Source of the DNA: Nostoc favosum CHAB5714
Lineage (GTDB): Bacteria; Cyanobacteriota; Cyanobacteriia; Cyanobacteriales; Nostocaceae
DNA length: 56,380 bases
Direction: 5' to 3'
NCBI RefSeq assembly: GCF_020829495.1
Contig: NZ_JAIVFQ010000044.1
Coordinates: 1 to 56,380, forward strand
Made by a program: the position numbers and the translations under genes. Shown here in pieces: positions 16,789 to 25,350 of this stretch (its first letter is position 1; every line of letters begins with the position of its first letter). A model generated the notes under the pieces. The model did no database searches. It worked only from the letters and a program-made list of their open reading frames with translations, and was not told the DNA's origin.

Positions 16789-17847
16789 CTAAACTTTCAC
16801 GGCTTCGATAATATCTATAGGAGACTGGGTATTGACAACCTTCGTTAGCATAAAGCCAGCAGCAGCTAAAAGCTCTCGATATTCCGTTTCTGTGCGCTCA
16901 CTACCACCACCTATCAATAGCATTTCCAGATCGAGCAATTTACTAAAGGATGGGTGGTTGGCGGGTGGAATCACAGTCTCTAAAAGTAGGAGCTTACCAT
17001 TTTCTGCCATCGCCTGGTGGCAGTTTTTGAGGATGGTTATAGCATGCTCACTATTCCAGTCGTGGATCACCCCCTTGAGAATGTAGACATCACCATCACT
17101 GGGCACCAACTCAAAGAAGTTTCCACCTACAATTTCACAGCGTTGTGCAACGTCTTTGCCTTTGAGAAGATGCTCTGCTCCTTCGACTACAGATGGTCGG
17201 TCGAAGAGAATTCCTTTCATTGTTGGGTTCGCCTTGAGGATTTCGGCAATGAGAATACCGTGTCCGCCGCCAACGTCAACGATTTGACTGGTAGACGAAA
17301 AGTCATAGCTAGCAACTACCGCAGAGATACTTGATAAGGTAAAACTGGTCATCGCCTCGTTTAAGATTTGTGCGGTTTCCGGGTGCTGTTCTAAATACGG
17401 TACTATTCCCATCCCGTAGACATTTTCAAACGCACTTTTTCCAGTTTTGACGCTATTAAGGATGTCTCCCCACACTGGTAAGCGCCACGACTCACCAAGA
17501 TAAATCGCAAAAGCACGCATTGAACCAGGAACATCAGTCTGAAGATATTCTGCAAGGGGTGTCAGTTGAAATTGTCGATTCTCACTTTCAGCAAATATAC
17601 CAACACTGGATAAAGCACGCAGTAACCGATATAAAGATTTGGCATCAACATCAGTTAATTTTGCTAGTTCATCACTGCTTTTTGCACCGTCTTTAAGTAA
17701 GTCGGAAATGCCTAGTTTAGCTGCTACGTGGATTGATTGTGTTACCCACGTACCAGTGAGCATTTGCAGCAGTTTTGTAGGGAGGTGCATTTGGTTGTTT
17801 TGGTTAATAGTTTCTGTTTGAGACATGATGATTTCTGTGGTATTCAT
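16789..17847 (-). CDS. SAM-dependent O-methyltransferase
   Basis: Roughly 350 residues of the plant COMT/hydroxyneurosporene methyltransferase type: an N-terminal winged-helix dimerisation domain (TWVTQSIHVAAKLGISDLL, LYRLLRALSSVGIF) and a C-terminal SAM domain with VDVGGGHG near residue 200. KGVIHDW carries the family's catalytic-base His position. It should methylate a phenolic or hydroxy-indole oxygen, which fits the several hydroxylases around it. The start is uncertain: ATGs at 17847 and 17826 both lack a strong ribosome site. A near-copy of its last 21 codons survives at 10542-10607. Confidence 0.88.
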   Translation of the reverse strand: MNTTEIIMSQTETINQNNQMHLPTKLLQMLTGTWVTQSIHVAAKLGISDLLKDGAKSSDELAKLTDVDAKSLYRLLRALSSVGIFAESENRQFQLTPLAEYLQTDVPGSMRAFAIYLGESWRLPVWGDILNSVKTGKSAFENVYGMGIVPYLEQHPETAQILNEAMTSFTLSSISAVVASYDFSSTSQIVDVGGGHGILIAEILKANPTMKGILFDRPSVVEGAEHLLKGKDVAQRCEIVGGNFFELVPSDGDVYILKGVIHDWNSEHAITILKNCHQAMAENGKLLLLETVIPPANHPSFSKLLDLEMLLIGGGSERTETEYRELLAAAGFMLTKVVNTQSPIDIIEAVKV

Positions 17848-18003
17848 TAACAAATAAAGGTTGACCAGCAAAAGGTGTTACCTGATGGTGGGCAGTTAGC
17901 GTTCAACTGTGGTCTTGTTATGCCAGTAATTTGACAATTTGGGCAATGGAAATACTTAAGGAAAATTATTCAAAACCTGATTTATCTCTAAAGTTAAAAA
18001 CAT

Positions 18004-19347
18004 CTACGAGGAGCGGGTAGACACCATATTCGATGGAGATGTGCGATCTGGTTGCACAAATATTTCCCATTTCATATTATTCTCTGCAATCTGGCTAATC
18101 ATGTCTTGATGCGTTCGCTCAGTCCTTAATGCTTCTGAATATGACATACATGTGAAGGAAATATTGTAGTACAGAGATGCAAATTCAGAATTCATTTCCT
18201 GTAACTTTCTTTCGATTTTCGTTCGCTCCAAAAACTTGGAATCACCTACCATTTTTCTCAGTACAGTAAAATGTTCTAAGCAGAGATCTGCAAGCGCGTC
18301 CATATCTGGTTTACGCAGCGTCTCATATTCTTTAAAAATTGTCTGCCAGTCTGCTGTATGTTGTTCAATGCATTTCGTGAGCAACTGGCAATTCTCAAAG
18401 CCTGCATTTGCACCTTGACCGTATGAGGGAACAATAGCGTGGCAAGAATCACCAATGAGTAAAACCTTATCCTGATAGCTCCAGGGGAAACATTTAATAG
18501 TAATCATTGCTTCCACTGGTTTCTTAAAATAATCTGTCAGGTTGGGTTCTACTAGTGACCATATATCGGGAAAATAGGTTTCAAAAAGATTTCGGAAAGC
18601 GTCGGGTGATGCAGTGGAATCATGAGAAATGTCCCCTTCATAGGGCAGGTGCAATGATAGGGTAAAACTTTTATCTAGATTGGGAAAACCGATCAGCATG
18701 AAATTGTCCCGTGGCCAGATATGTATGGCATTTTTATCTAGTACCCAACTGCTATCATCACGAGCAGGGATCATAATCTCTTTATATCCCTGATCAAGAT
18801 ATTCCTGGGAATAATTGAAGCGTTTCAATCGCTGCATCTTGTATCGTATAGGAGAATAAGCTCCATCGGCAGCAAAAATTCTATCTGCTTGAACCTGAGT
18901 AATTTCCCCTGTTTTTAAGTTTTGCGATTTCAGCGTAGCTGTTGGCAAATCAATATCGATACATTTTTGATTGAAAGAAAATTCGATATTTTCATGCTTT
19001 TCTGCAAAACTAAGAAGCGCCTTATTCAAGTCCTCACGTCCGATGGAATAGATGGCTTCTTTATTGTTGCCGTAGGGCTGATAAATTAGATTGTCATCCT
19101 GGGTATGCATAATTCTGCCATAGACAGGAATGCATAACTCGCGCACTAATTCACCCGCACCTACAGCATCCAGTGCTTGAAATCCCCGCTCAGACAGAGT
19201 TATGTTTATAGAGCGACCTGATTGCAAGTTGATCTGGCGTGGATCTGAATTTCGCTCATATACACTGACCTTAAAGCCAGCACGCGCCAAGTATACAGAG
19301 AGCAAGGAACCTACAAGTCCAGCTCCAACAATGATAATATGTTCCAT
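18004..19347 (-). CDS. Kynurenine 3-monooxygenase-like flavoprotein
   Basis: 447 residues, starting behind a strong GGGGAGG site. Motifs follow kynurenine 3-monooxygenase closely: VGAGLVGSLLSVYLAR at the N-terminus, GRSINITLSERG near residue 45 (family GRSINLALS), IGREDLNKAL, and LIGDSCHAIVPSYGQGANAGFEDC-like near residue 290. In KMO the enzyme hydroxylates kynurenine. No tryptophan 2,3-dioxygenase, kynurenine formamidase or kynureninase is present in the window, so the substrate may instead be a (halo)indole derivative or a kynurenine made elsewhere. It lies between tryptophanase and the methyltransferase, giving a hydroxylation-then-methylation order. Confidence 0.85.
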   Translation of the reverse strand: MEHIIIVGAGLVGSLLSVYLARAGFKVSVYERNSDPRQINLQSGRSINITLSERGFQALDAVGAGELVRELCIPVYGRIMHTQDDNLIYQPYGNNKEAIYSIGREDLNKALLSFAEKHENIEFSFNQKCIDIDLPTATLKSQNLKTGEITQVQADRIFAADGAYSPIRYKMQRLKRFNYSQEYLDQGYKEIMIPARDDSSWVLDKNAIHIWPRDNFMLIGFPNLDKSFTLSLHLPYEGDISHDSTASPDAFRNLFETYFPDIWSLVEPNLTDYFKKPVEAMITIKCFPWSYQDKVLLIGDSCHAIVPSYGQGANAGFENCQLLTKCIEQHTADWQTIFKEYETLRKPDMDALADLCLEHFTVLRKMVGDSKFLERTKIERKLQEMNSEFASLYYNISFTCMSYSEALRTERTHQDMISQIAENNMKWEIFVQPDRTSPSNMVSTRSS

Positions 19348-19441
19348 TTTTACCTCCCCTATTTAAACCAGTCCTGACTTTGCTTTACGCTTTGTACTGG
19401 GAAGAATTTATTTTTTGGAAATTTCAAAGTTTTGGTTAAAC

Positions 19442-20866
19442 TTAGAGCATTGAAAGTTCTAAGGATGGTTCTTCAGGATGAGCATCTGATGTGATAGGCT
19501 CAAGCTGAGCAGTAAATTGGCGCATCAGTTTAGCTGCATAAATCAGTCGATAGCCAGGTATTTGCTCGCGCCGCGCAGCAGTTTTGCTTAATGTTTCAGC
19601 CACATAATCTAGATGGCTTTGCGTATATACCCGTCTTGGCAGCGCCAGACGAAGTAATTCTAATTTGGGATGTACCATCTGACCTGTTTGTGGATCGGGA
19701 TGAGCAAAACCCAATGAGCCTATTTCTACTGCACGTATTCCACCTTCTAAATAAAGTTCTACCGAAAGGGATTGACCAGGAAATTGTTCTTGGGGGATAT
19801 GAGGTAATAACTGCCCAGCGTCCACATACACTGCATGTGCTCCAGGTGGCTCAATAATTGGAATTCCTAATTCCCGTAAACGTTCTGCCAGATAAGCCGT
19901 TTGCCCCAAGCGATAGGCGAGATATTCTTCTTGGAGTACTTCACGCAAGCCAACAGCCATTGCATCTAAATCTCGACCAGCCAGCCCACCGTAGGTCGGA
20001 AATCCCTCACGGATGAGCAACTCATTGCTTGCCTGTTCAAACAGCGTTTTATCGTTCATGGCTATAAAGCCACCAATATTCACAATGCCGTCTTTTTTGG
20101 CACTCATGGTTATGCCATCGGCTAAAGCGAACATTTCACGGCTAATTTCTAAGGGAGTTTTATCCGCATAACCTGGCTCCCGCAGTTTGATGAAGTAGGC
20201 ATTTTCTGCAAAGCGACAAGCGTCTATGAAAAATGGAATCCCGAATTCTTTGTATGTCTGCGAAACTGCTCGGAGATTTTCCATAGAAACTGGTTGACCA
20301 CCTCCGGCATTGTTCGTTATGGTAATCATGCCAAAGGGAATCTGGTCTGACCCTGTCTGTTTGATAAAGTCTCGCAACTTTTGAATATCCATATTCCCCT
20401 TAAAAAGGTGGTATAAAGTAGGATTGTGAGCTTCATCAATGACAAGATTGACAGGGTGACCTCCTTGATCGCGGATGTTAGCATAGCCAGTATCGAAATG
20501 GATGTTAGAGGGGACATACTGACCTGGTTTAACCAAACAGGCGCTCAAAATGTTTTCTGCTGCTCGACCTTGGTGGGTAGGCAAAAAATACGAAAAGCCG
20601 AAAATATCCCCTATGACTTCTGCTAACCGGAAATAAGAGCGTGCTCCTGCATAGGCTTCATCACCTTCAAACATGGCTGCCCATTGTGTCTGGCTCATCG
20701 CGCTGGTGCCGGAGTCTGTGAACAAATCAATGAAGATGTCTTCTGCTCGCAGACTGAACAGGTTGTAATTAGCTCGCCGTATAGCTGCCTCACGCGCATC
20801 GCGATCAAGTAATTTTATGGGTTCAACTATCTTGATCCGAAATGGTTCTGGGGGATGATGAACCAT
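19442..20866 (-). CDS. tnaA: Tryptophanase (tryptophan indole-lyase)
   Basis: 474-residue PLP lyase of the tryptophanase/tyrosine phenol-lyase family, with GGAGG before the ATG. PLP Lys258 is in SAKKD, and D215 lies in the FIDACRF segment. Two positions favour tryptophanase over tyrosine phenol-lyase. Asp125 in NIHFDTG matches the tryptophanase FDT, where phenol-lyases have a Thr. GIRAVEIGS near residue 380 lacks the Arg of phenol-lyase (SMERG). It would release indole, or a halogenated indole, from (halo)tryptophan with pyruvate and ammonia. Rare in cyanobacteria, it suggests that the pathway passes through free indole, as in aetokthonotoxin biosynthesis. Confidence 0.92.
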   Translation of the reverse strand: MVHHPPEPFRIKIVEPIKLLDRDAREAAIRRANYNLFSLRAEDIFIDLFTDSGTSAMSQTQWAAMFEGDEAYAGARSYFRLAEVIGDIFGFSYFLPTHQGRAAENILSACLVKPGQYVPSNIHFDTGYANIRDQGGHPVNLVIDEAHNPTLYHLFKGNMDIQKLRDFIKQTGSDQIPFGMITITNNAGGGQPVSMENLRAVSQTYKEFGIPFFIDACRFAENAYFIKLREPGYADKTPLEISREMFALADGITMSAKKDGIVNIGGFIAMNDKTLFEQASNELLIREGFPTYGGLAGRDLDAMAVGLREVLQEEYLAYRLGQTAYLAERLRELGIPIIEPPGAHAVYVDAGQLLPHIPQEQFPGQSLSVELYLEGGIRAVEIGSLGFAHPDPQTGQMVHPKLELLRLALPRRVYTQSHLDYVAETLSKTAARREQIPGYRLIYAAKLMRQFTAQLEPITSDAHPEEPSLELSML

Positions 20867-20974
20867 ATTCTACCTCCAAATTTTGTTTGTATCCACTCAA
20901 AAATCTGAGGAGATGTCATAAGTGAGAAACGATTTTGCATCACTTGATGACACTTGCACTTCAACAACTCAAGT

Positions 20975-22423
20975 CTAGAATCGGGGCTTGATAATAACTT
21001 TGAAATCCTTTGGCATAAAAATAGCTCCTGGCGTGCCCTCAAAACTCAATTTCTCTCCAGGAACCCTTTCAAATGTGCATTTTTGCATTAGATTAGTGAT
21101 GAAAGTGAATATCTCAATGCGTCCTAGGTATTCTCCTAAGCACCTGCGTTTTCCAAGTCCGAACGGGTAGTACTTATCTAAGAGATCTTCTCTGACTTCT
21201 CCTATGTCAGTTAAAAATCGATATGGGTTAAATTTTTCAGGCTCTTTCCAATAGCGTTCGTCACGGGTCAAACCATAAAGATTTATGAACACAGCTGTGT
21301 CTTTCGGAATGAAGTGACCATTGATAGTAGTGTCAGTTGTAGTAGCATTTGGGAGAGCAAGCGGAAAAGAAGGAGCATGTCGCAGGATCTCATGAATGCA
21401 GGCTTCTGTAAATGGCAATTTCTTGCGATCCGTTAAGCACACTTGTCGCTCTCTACCTACGACTGTGTCCAGTTCTTGATGGACTTTAATCTGAATATCC
21501 GGGTTAGCCATCATGTAAAGCATAGCCCAGCATATTAACGGCGCAATGGGCTGTAATCCCGTACCCATCATTTCTTGCGGTGTTCCTTCCACGATAACCT
21601 TTTCGGTGAAACCTAAGGTTTGCTTCTCGGACTCGTCTAACTCGTTAACTGCTTTCAACAGCGCATCTACCATACCTCGCAGATTTTTAGGATTGTATGA
21701 GTCTCGACATTCCTTTAACTTCTTGACAACAAATTTTTCTAGCTTATCAAGGGCGTTACGCCATCTGTATAATCCTTGTCCAAAAGTTTCAAAAAATATG
21801 CGAGTCTCTGGCATAAAATCAGCTAACAGAGCACCTCCACTATTTTGAGGGAAATCCTTAGCAAATTTGGTAAAAGCAATAAAATCCTGATCGTCACGGT
21901 TACATCTTTCTCCAAATAAGATTTTGACCATAACATTTGCAACAGAAAGATTTACCTCCATTGTTGGGTCGAAAGGTTGACTTTGATAGCTCAGGAGGAT
22001 ATTCACTAATTCAGTTGCTTCCTGCATCACTGTTTGTTCAATCGAGGCTGTTTTACTTGTGACGAACATATGCAGAGCGTTAATGGCAATTTCACGGTGC
22101 CTTTTCCATGGCAAACCGTACTCCCTACCCCCAATAGCCCTACCTTTAACAGCCTTCCTTAGGGTAAAAAAGTCAGGTCTACCAGCAAAATCCCCTTGCT
22201 GCTTTAGTAAAGCCTCTCTAATTGTCTCAAGTCGATTGAGCACAACTACAGGTTGCGAAAAAATACGTATTTGAAAAACATCACCGTACTTTTTCGCTAA
22301 GTCAGTAAATGTCAGATATGGGTATGGACCGATGATAGGCAAGTTCCCGATGATAGGTAACCCACGTGGACCCGGTGCCGTAATCTTTTTAAGTTGTGTG
22401 GAAGACGGTGATGTCACTTGCAT
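20975..22423 (-). CDS. Cytochrome P450 resembling animal CYP1/CYP2 enzymes
   Basis: 482 residues, behind AGGAG. The N-terminal PGPRGLPIIGNL, YGDVFQIRI, VVVLNRLETIREAL, DFAGRPDF and later ELDTVVGRERQ read strikingly like vertebrate CYP1A. Haem Cys428 lies in FGLGKRRCLGE, with EILR at 345-348. The I-helix is abnormal: where CYP1A has AGFDT, this has TGLQP (288-292), so the acid and Thr that deliver protons to bound O2 are Gln and Pro. This suggests non-monooxygenase chemistry such as oxidative phenol/indole coupling or peroxide use. No N-terminal membrane anchor is seen. It lies between a halogenase and tryptophanase, the position expected for an indole-dimerising P450. Confidence 0.88.
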   Translation of the reverse strand: MQVTSPSSTQLKKITAPGPRGLPIIGNLPIIGPYPYLTFTDLAKKYGDVFQIRIFSQPVVVLNRLETIREALLKQQGDFAGRPDFFTLRKAVKGRAIGGREYGLPWKRHREIAINALHMFVTSKTASIEQTVMQEATELVNILLSYQSQPFDPTMEVNLSVANVMVKILFGERCNRDDQDFIAFTKFAKDFPQNSGGALLADFMPETRIFFETFGQGLYRWRNALDKLEKFVVKKLKECRDSYNPKNLRGMVDALLKAVNELDESEKQTLGFTEKVIVEGTPQEMMGTGLQPIAPLICWAMLYMMANPDIQIKVHQELDTVVGRERQVCLTDRKKLPFTEACIHEILRHAPSFPLALPNATTTDTTINGHFIPKDTAVFINLYGLTRDERYWKEPEKFNPYRFLTDIGEVREDLLDKYYPFGLGKRRCLGEYLGRIEIFTFITNLMQKCTFERVPGEKLSFEGTPGAIFMPKDFKVIIKPRF

Positions 22424-22478
22424 AACTATCTCCTAAGTTAAACAAAATTGAACTTTAGTCCCTAATCGAACTTATCTG

Positions 22479-24116
22479 CTATGTAGTTATTAATGTCTTT
22501 TGTTGGAAGTCTTGCGGTGATGCTAATAATATTGCATCATCTTGTTCCGGAAAGAGCAATGGTTTAGCTAACTCCGGATGGGCAGCCAAATCAAGATGCC
22601 GTGCTGCAGGATCTCCCCAAGGATAAATTGATTGTGGCAACAACTCGGATTTCTTAAGCAAAGAAAGCATTCCATTAGCTGCTTCTTGTGGTGGTATTTC
22701 TCCGGCTTCAAATTTATCTAACAGAGCCTGATAACTATCAAGAACTGGCTGGAATCGTTTGCTGAAAGGCGCATTTGCACCAGTGAAAGGTTCTTCTCTA
22801 CCGAGGTCTAAAAAGGCTGAAATATCTCCACTAGATTGATATTTCATACAACTACGAAATAGATTGACATCATGGAAAATGAGGTAAGCTAACCACAGTT
22901 GAGTCATCGCATTCCATAACTCAAAGTTTGCCATTGAGCGAAAAGTGTTATAGACTATCTGGTCGTTGTGGTTCAATTTTGCTGTTTGCAATCTGTCCAC
23001 ATAGGCGAAGCGTTCAACAGAAAAATCATCATCTTTTAATGCTTCTATCAATCGACCTGCCAGGGCATGAACGTTTTCGAAGGTGCTAATAAAGCCTCTT
23101 GAGTATAGGGGGTCAATAAAGCCTTGAGAATGGCTCAACAAAGCAAAACGATGTCCCACAGACTTTGTAGATGAGTATTGAATCCGATCCGTACCTATCC
23201 ACTTCATTGCTGGTTTTAGGTCTTTGAGATGATTAGCAATGCTTGGGAATCGCTCAACGATGCTGTAGAATTCCTTTTCCGGGTCTGTGCCTTTTTCGGG
23301 ATACTTGTAGCCATTGAGCATTAATCCGACGCTGCACAAAGAGCTTTCGGAAAGACTGTGGTTATCAAAGGGAATAACCCATATCCAACCCCCATCAAAG
23401 ACATGGTGCAGTGTACCTTGATGCCATCTACAACTTAACCCTGGCAAATCTTCTTTGGGCACACAATCATCATATGCAGGTAAGTTAGTTACATGGGTAA
23501 AGATGCCACGAGTATTGTTTTTTAAACGCGTTGGCTTCTCCCGGAGATTAAATTTCTCTGCAACTAGTGAACGAAAGCCTGAGCCATCTGCCAAAAAGCG
23601 AGCGGTATATTCTTTGCCATCTTTTGTCCGTACCTGTACATAATCTTCGTGAAAATCAATTTCTTGTACATCAGTCAATTCACGATAGACTGCGCCGTAA
23701 CTTTGAGCGACTTTCACCATATAGTGGTCAACATCTGGGCGATAAAGATGGCTCTCAGAGGTAAAAGAGAAATCTGGTGAGATAAGTTGATGCGTCTGAT
23801 TCGGGTTTTGTTTCTCACCTTCATTGTGATAAACAAACCCAAGTAAACGCTTCACTCCACAACCTGATGACACATATTGGCGAAGAGCATTCACATCGGT
23901 CAAATTCTTAAGTTCTGGTATACCATAACGTTCTCCCACAATCCACATCCACATTGCACTTTCTGGCAACATGGCTTCACCAATTGTAAAACGTGGATGA
24001 GAGCCCTTTTCAATTAACAAAACGCTAAAACCATGCTTTGCGAGGATACTGGCTAAGGTTGATCCTGCAAGTCCTGAGCCGAGGATAATTGTGTCAAAGT
24101 GTTTGTTTGATTGCAT
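22479..24116 (-). CDS. Flavin-dependent halogenase (second, non-PrnA type)
   Basis: 545 residues. FAD-binding ILGSGLAGSTLASIL begins near residue 11, FTIGEAMLPES is near 43, and a Lys in CGVKRLLGF near 89 is a candidate catalytic Lys. GGWIWVIPF near 242-250 gives the WxWxIP halogenase motif, and FIDPLYSRGF the C-terminal FxDP segment. It differs strongly from the PrnA-like enzyme at 2240. Related halogenases act on free phenols, pyrroles or indoles. A later halogenation on free indole, as AetA does in aetokthonotoxin formation, fits its place between trpC and the P450/tryptophanase pair. Confidence 0.85.
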   Translation of the reverse strand: MQSNKHFDTIILGSGLAGSTLASILAKHGFSVLLIEKGSHPRFTIGEAMLPESAMWMWIVGERYGIPELKNLTDVNALRQYVSSGCGVKRLLGFVYHNEGEKQNPNQTHQLISPDFSFTSESHLYRPDVDHYMVKVAQSYGAVYRELTDVQEIDFHEDYVQVRTKDGKEYTARFLADGSGFRSLVAEKFNLREKPTRLKNNTRGIFTHVTNLPAYDDCVPKEDLPGLSCRWHQGTLHHVFDGGWIWVIPFDNHSLSESSLCSVGLMLNGYKYPEKGTDPEKEFYSIVERFPSIANHLKDLKPAMKWIGTDRIQYSSTKSVGHRFALLSHSQGFIDPLYSRGFISTFENVHALAGRLIEALKDDDFSVERFAYVDRLQTAKLNHNDQIVYNTFRSMANFELWNAMTQLWLAYLIFHDVNLFRSCMKYQSSGDISAFLDLGREEPFTGANAPFSKRFQPVLDSYQALLDKFEAGEIPPQEAANGMLSLLKKSELLPQSIYPWGDPAARHLDLAAHPELAKPLLFPEQDDAILLASPQDFQQKTLITT

Positions 24117-24234
24117 ATTTCTCTCTTGAGTTTCTACTTGATTAACTTCCTTGGGCTAATAGGTACATCAAAGCTTGAGGTAAAGTTTAACCTCTTGGAT
24201 GTAACGAAATAGCGTTGAATGTTGATAATAAAGC

Positions 24235-25119
24235 CTACTTGTTTGAAATTAACAAATGGCTTACAGCCTGTTCTATATCAGTTTGCTTGACTAAAGATTC
24301 TCCAACCAAAACCGCATCGGCTCCCCACTCGGCAACTCTAGCTAAATCAGCCGATGTGTATAAACCAGACTCACTTACAACTGTTATCCCTAAGCTAGTA
24401 ATTTTTTCTTGATGCTGTGTTATCAAGAATTGGGTTGTTGTTAAGTCAACAGTAAAATCTTCCAGATTCCGGTTATTAATCCCAATCAATTGTATATTTG
24501 GTAATGCCAGCACCCGCTCAAGTTCGCTAAGAGTATGGACTTCTATGAGAGCATTCATACCCAAATATTGAGCAATTTCTAGAAAATCGTGGAGACCTTG
24601 ATCGGATAATATGGCGGCAATTAATAATACAGCATCTGCCCCATTAACCCGTGCTAGATAAATTTGATATGGGTCAATAATGAATTCTTTGCACAACAAT
24701 GGCAGTGCCACATTGTTTCTAATTTTTCGCAGATTATCAAAACTGCCTTGGAAAAATTTTTCATCGGTTAACACTGATAAACAGGTAGCACCACCGCGTT
24801 CATAAGCTTGGGCAATCCTGACAGGATCAAAGTCTGCACAAATGACTCCTTTACTAAGGGAAGCTTTTTTGACCTCTGCAATCAAGCTGGGTTTATAAGG
24901 ATTATCTTGCAAAGCACCAAGAAAATCTTGTGGGGAAGGGGCAGCACTAATTTGATTTTTTAAGACTTCTAAAGGCAGTTGCTTACATCTTTGAGCGACT
25001 TCTTGTTGTTTGTACAATACAATCTCTGCAAGAATATGGCGGGGTTTTCCTGATAGTACTGTCACTTGGTTATTAATGGCAGTAAGGAATTCGGTTGTTT
25101 GATACTGACGATTCGACAT
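24235..25119 (-). CDS. trpC: Indole-3-glycerol phosphate synthase
   Basis: 294 residues of TIM-barrel IGPS. PSLIAEVKKASLSKG near residue 77 holds the catalytic Lys (the usual KxSPSKG has Leu in place of Pro), with LCKEFIIDPYQI near 140, LIEVHTLSELE, IGINNRNL and VVSESGL following. It makes indole-glycerol phosphate for TrpA. It is the first gene of the long minus-strand run and therefore the likely promoter-proximal gene. No trpF was found in the window, so phosphoribosyl-anthranilate isomerase must come from elsewhere. Confidence 0.94.
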   Translation of the reverse strand: MSNRQYQTTEFLTAINNQVTVLSGKPRHILAEIVLYKQQEVAQRCKQLPLEVLKNQISAAPSPQDFLGALQDNPYKPSLIAEVKKASLSKGVICADFDPVRIAQAYERGGATCLSVLTDEKFFQGSFDNLRKIRNNVALPLLCKEFIIDPYQIYLARVNGADAVLLIAAILSDQGLHDFLEIAQYLGMNALIEVHTLSELERVLALPNIQLIGINNRNLEDFTVDLTTTQFLITQHQEKITSLGITVVSESGLYTSADLARVAEWGADAVLVGESLVKQTDIEQAVSHLLISNK

Positions 25120-25248
25120 ATAGTCTTTAGAAGTTTGGATGTGAGTGAAAGAAATTTATGTAATTTTTGATGCCACTGACTGAATGATTAAGTATGACTA
25201 ATCTAAAACTTAGTTTCCAGTATTTACTCATAATTGTCGATATATATA

Positions 25249-25302
25249 AGTTCGCATAAAGTTCGTAAAAGCTCGTATGAAGTTATGGTAAAGTACTGAT
25301 AA
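25249..25302. promoter_or_regulatory. Five phased degenerate 11-bp repeats in a divergent promoter region
   Basis: AGTTCGCATAA, AGTTCGTAAA, AGCTCGTATGA, AGTTATGGTAA and AGTACTGATAA follow one another at 11, 10, 11 and 11 bp, close to one helical turn. They lie between the divergent trpC (start 25119) and the WD40 gene (start 25351), immediately upstream of the latter. Such phasing suits a row of regulator monomers on one DNA face. Confidence 0.5.
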
Positions 25303-25350
25303 TGCTTGGTACTTCATGGTTACATACTTACAGTACTAATATTGCAAATT

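Noticed and set aside
19442..20866. Tyrosine phenol-lyase
   Set aside because: The phenol-lyase Arg is missing (RAVEIGS) and the Asp of the tryptophanase FDT motif is present.
2240..25119. Hapalindole/ambiguine or scytonemin cluster
   Set aside because: Neither an isonitrile synthase, prenyltransferase or Stig cyclase, nor ScyA/ScyB/ScyC-type genes are present, although trp gene duplication is shared with those clusters.
25306..25350. TTG start for the WD40 protein
   Set aside because: The 15 extra residues are hydrophobic and outside the conserved HTH domain; the ATG at 25351 fits the family start better.
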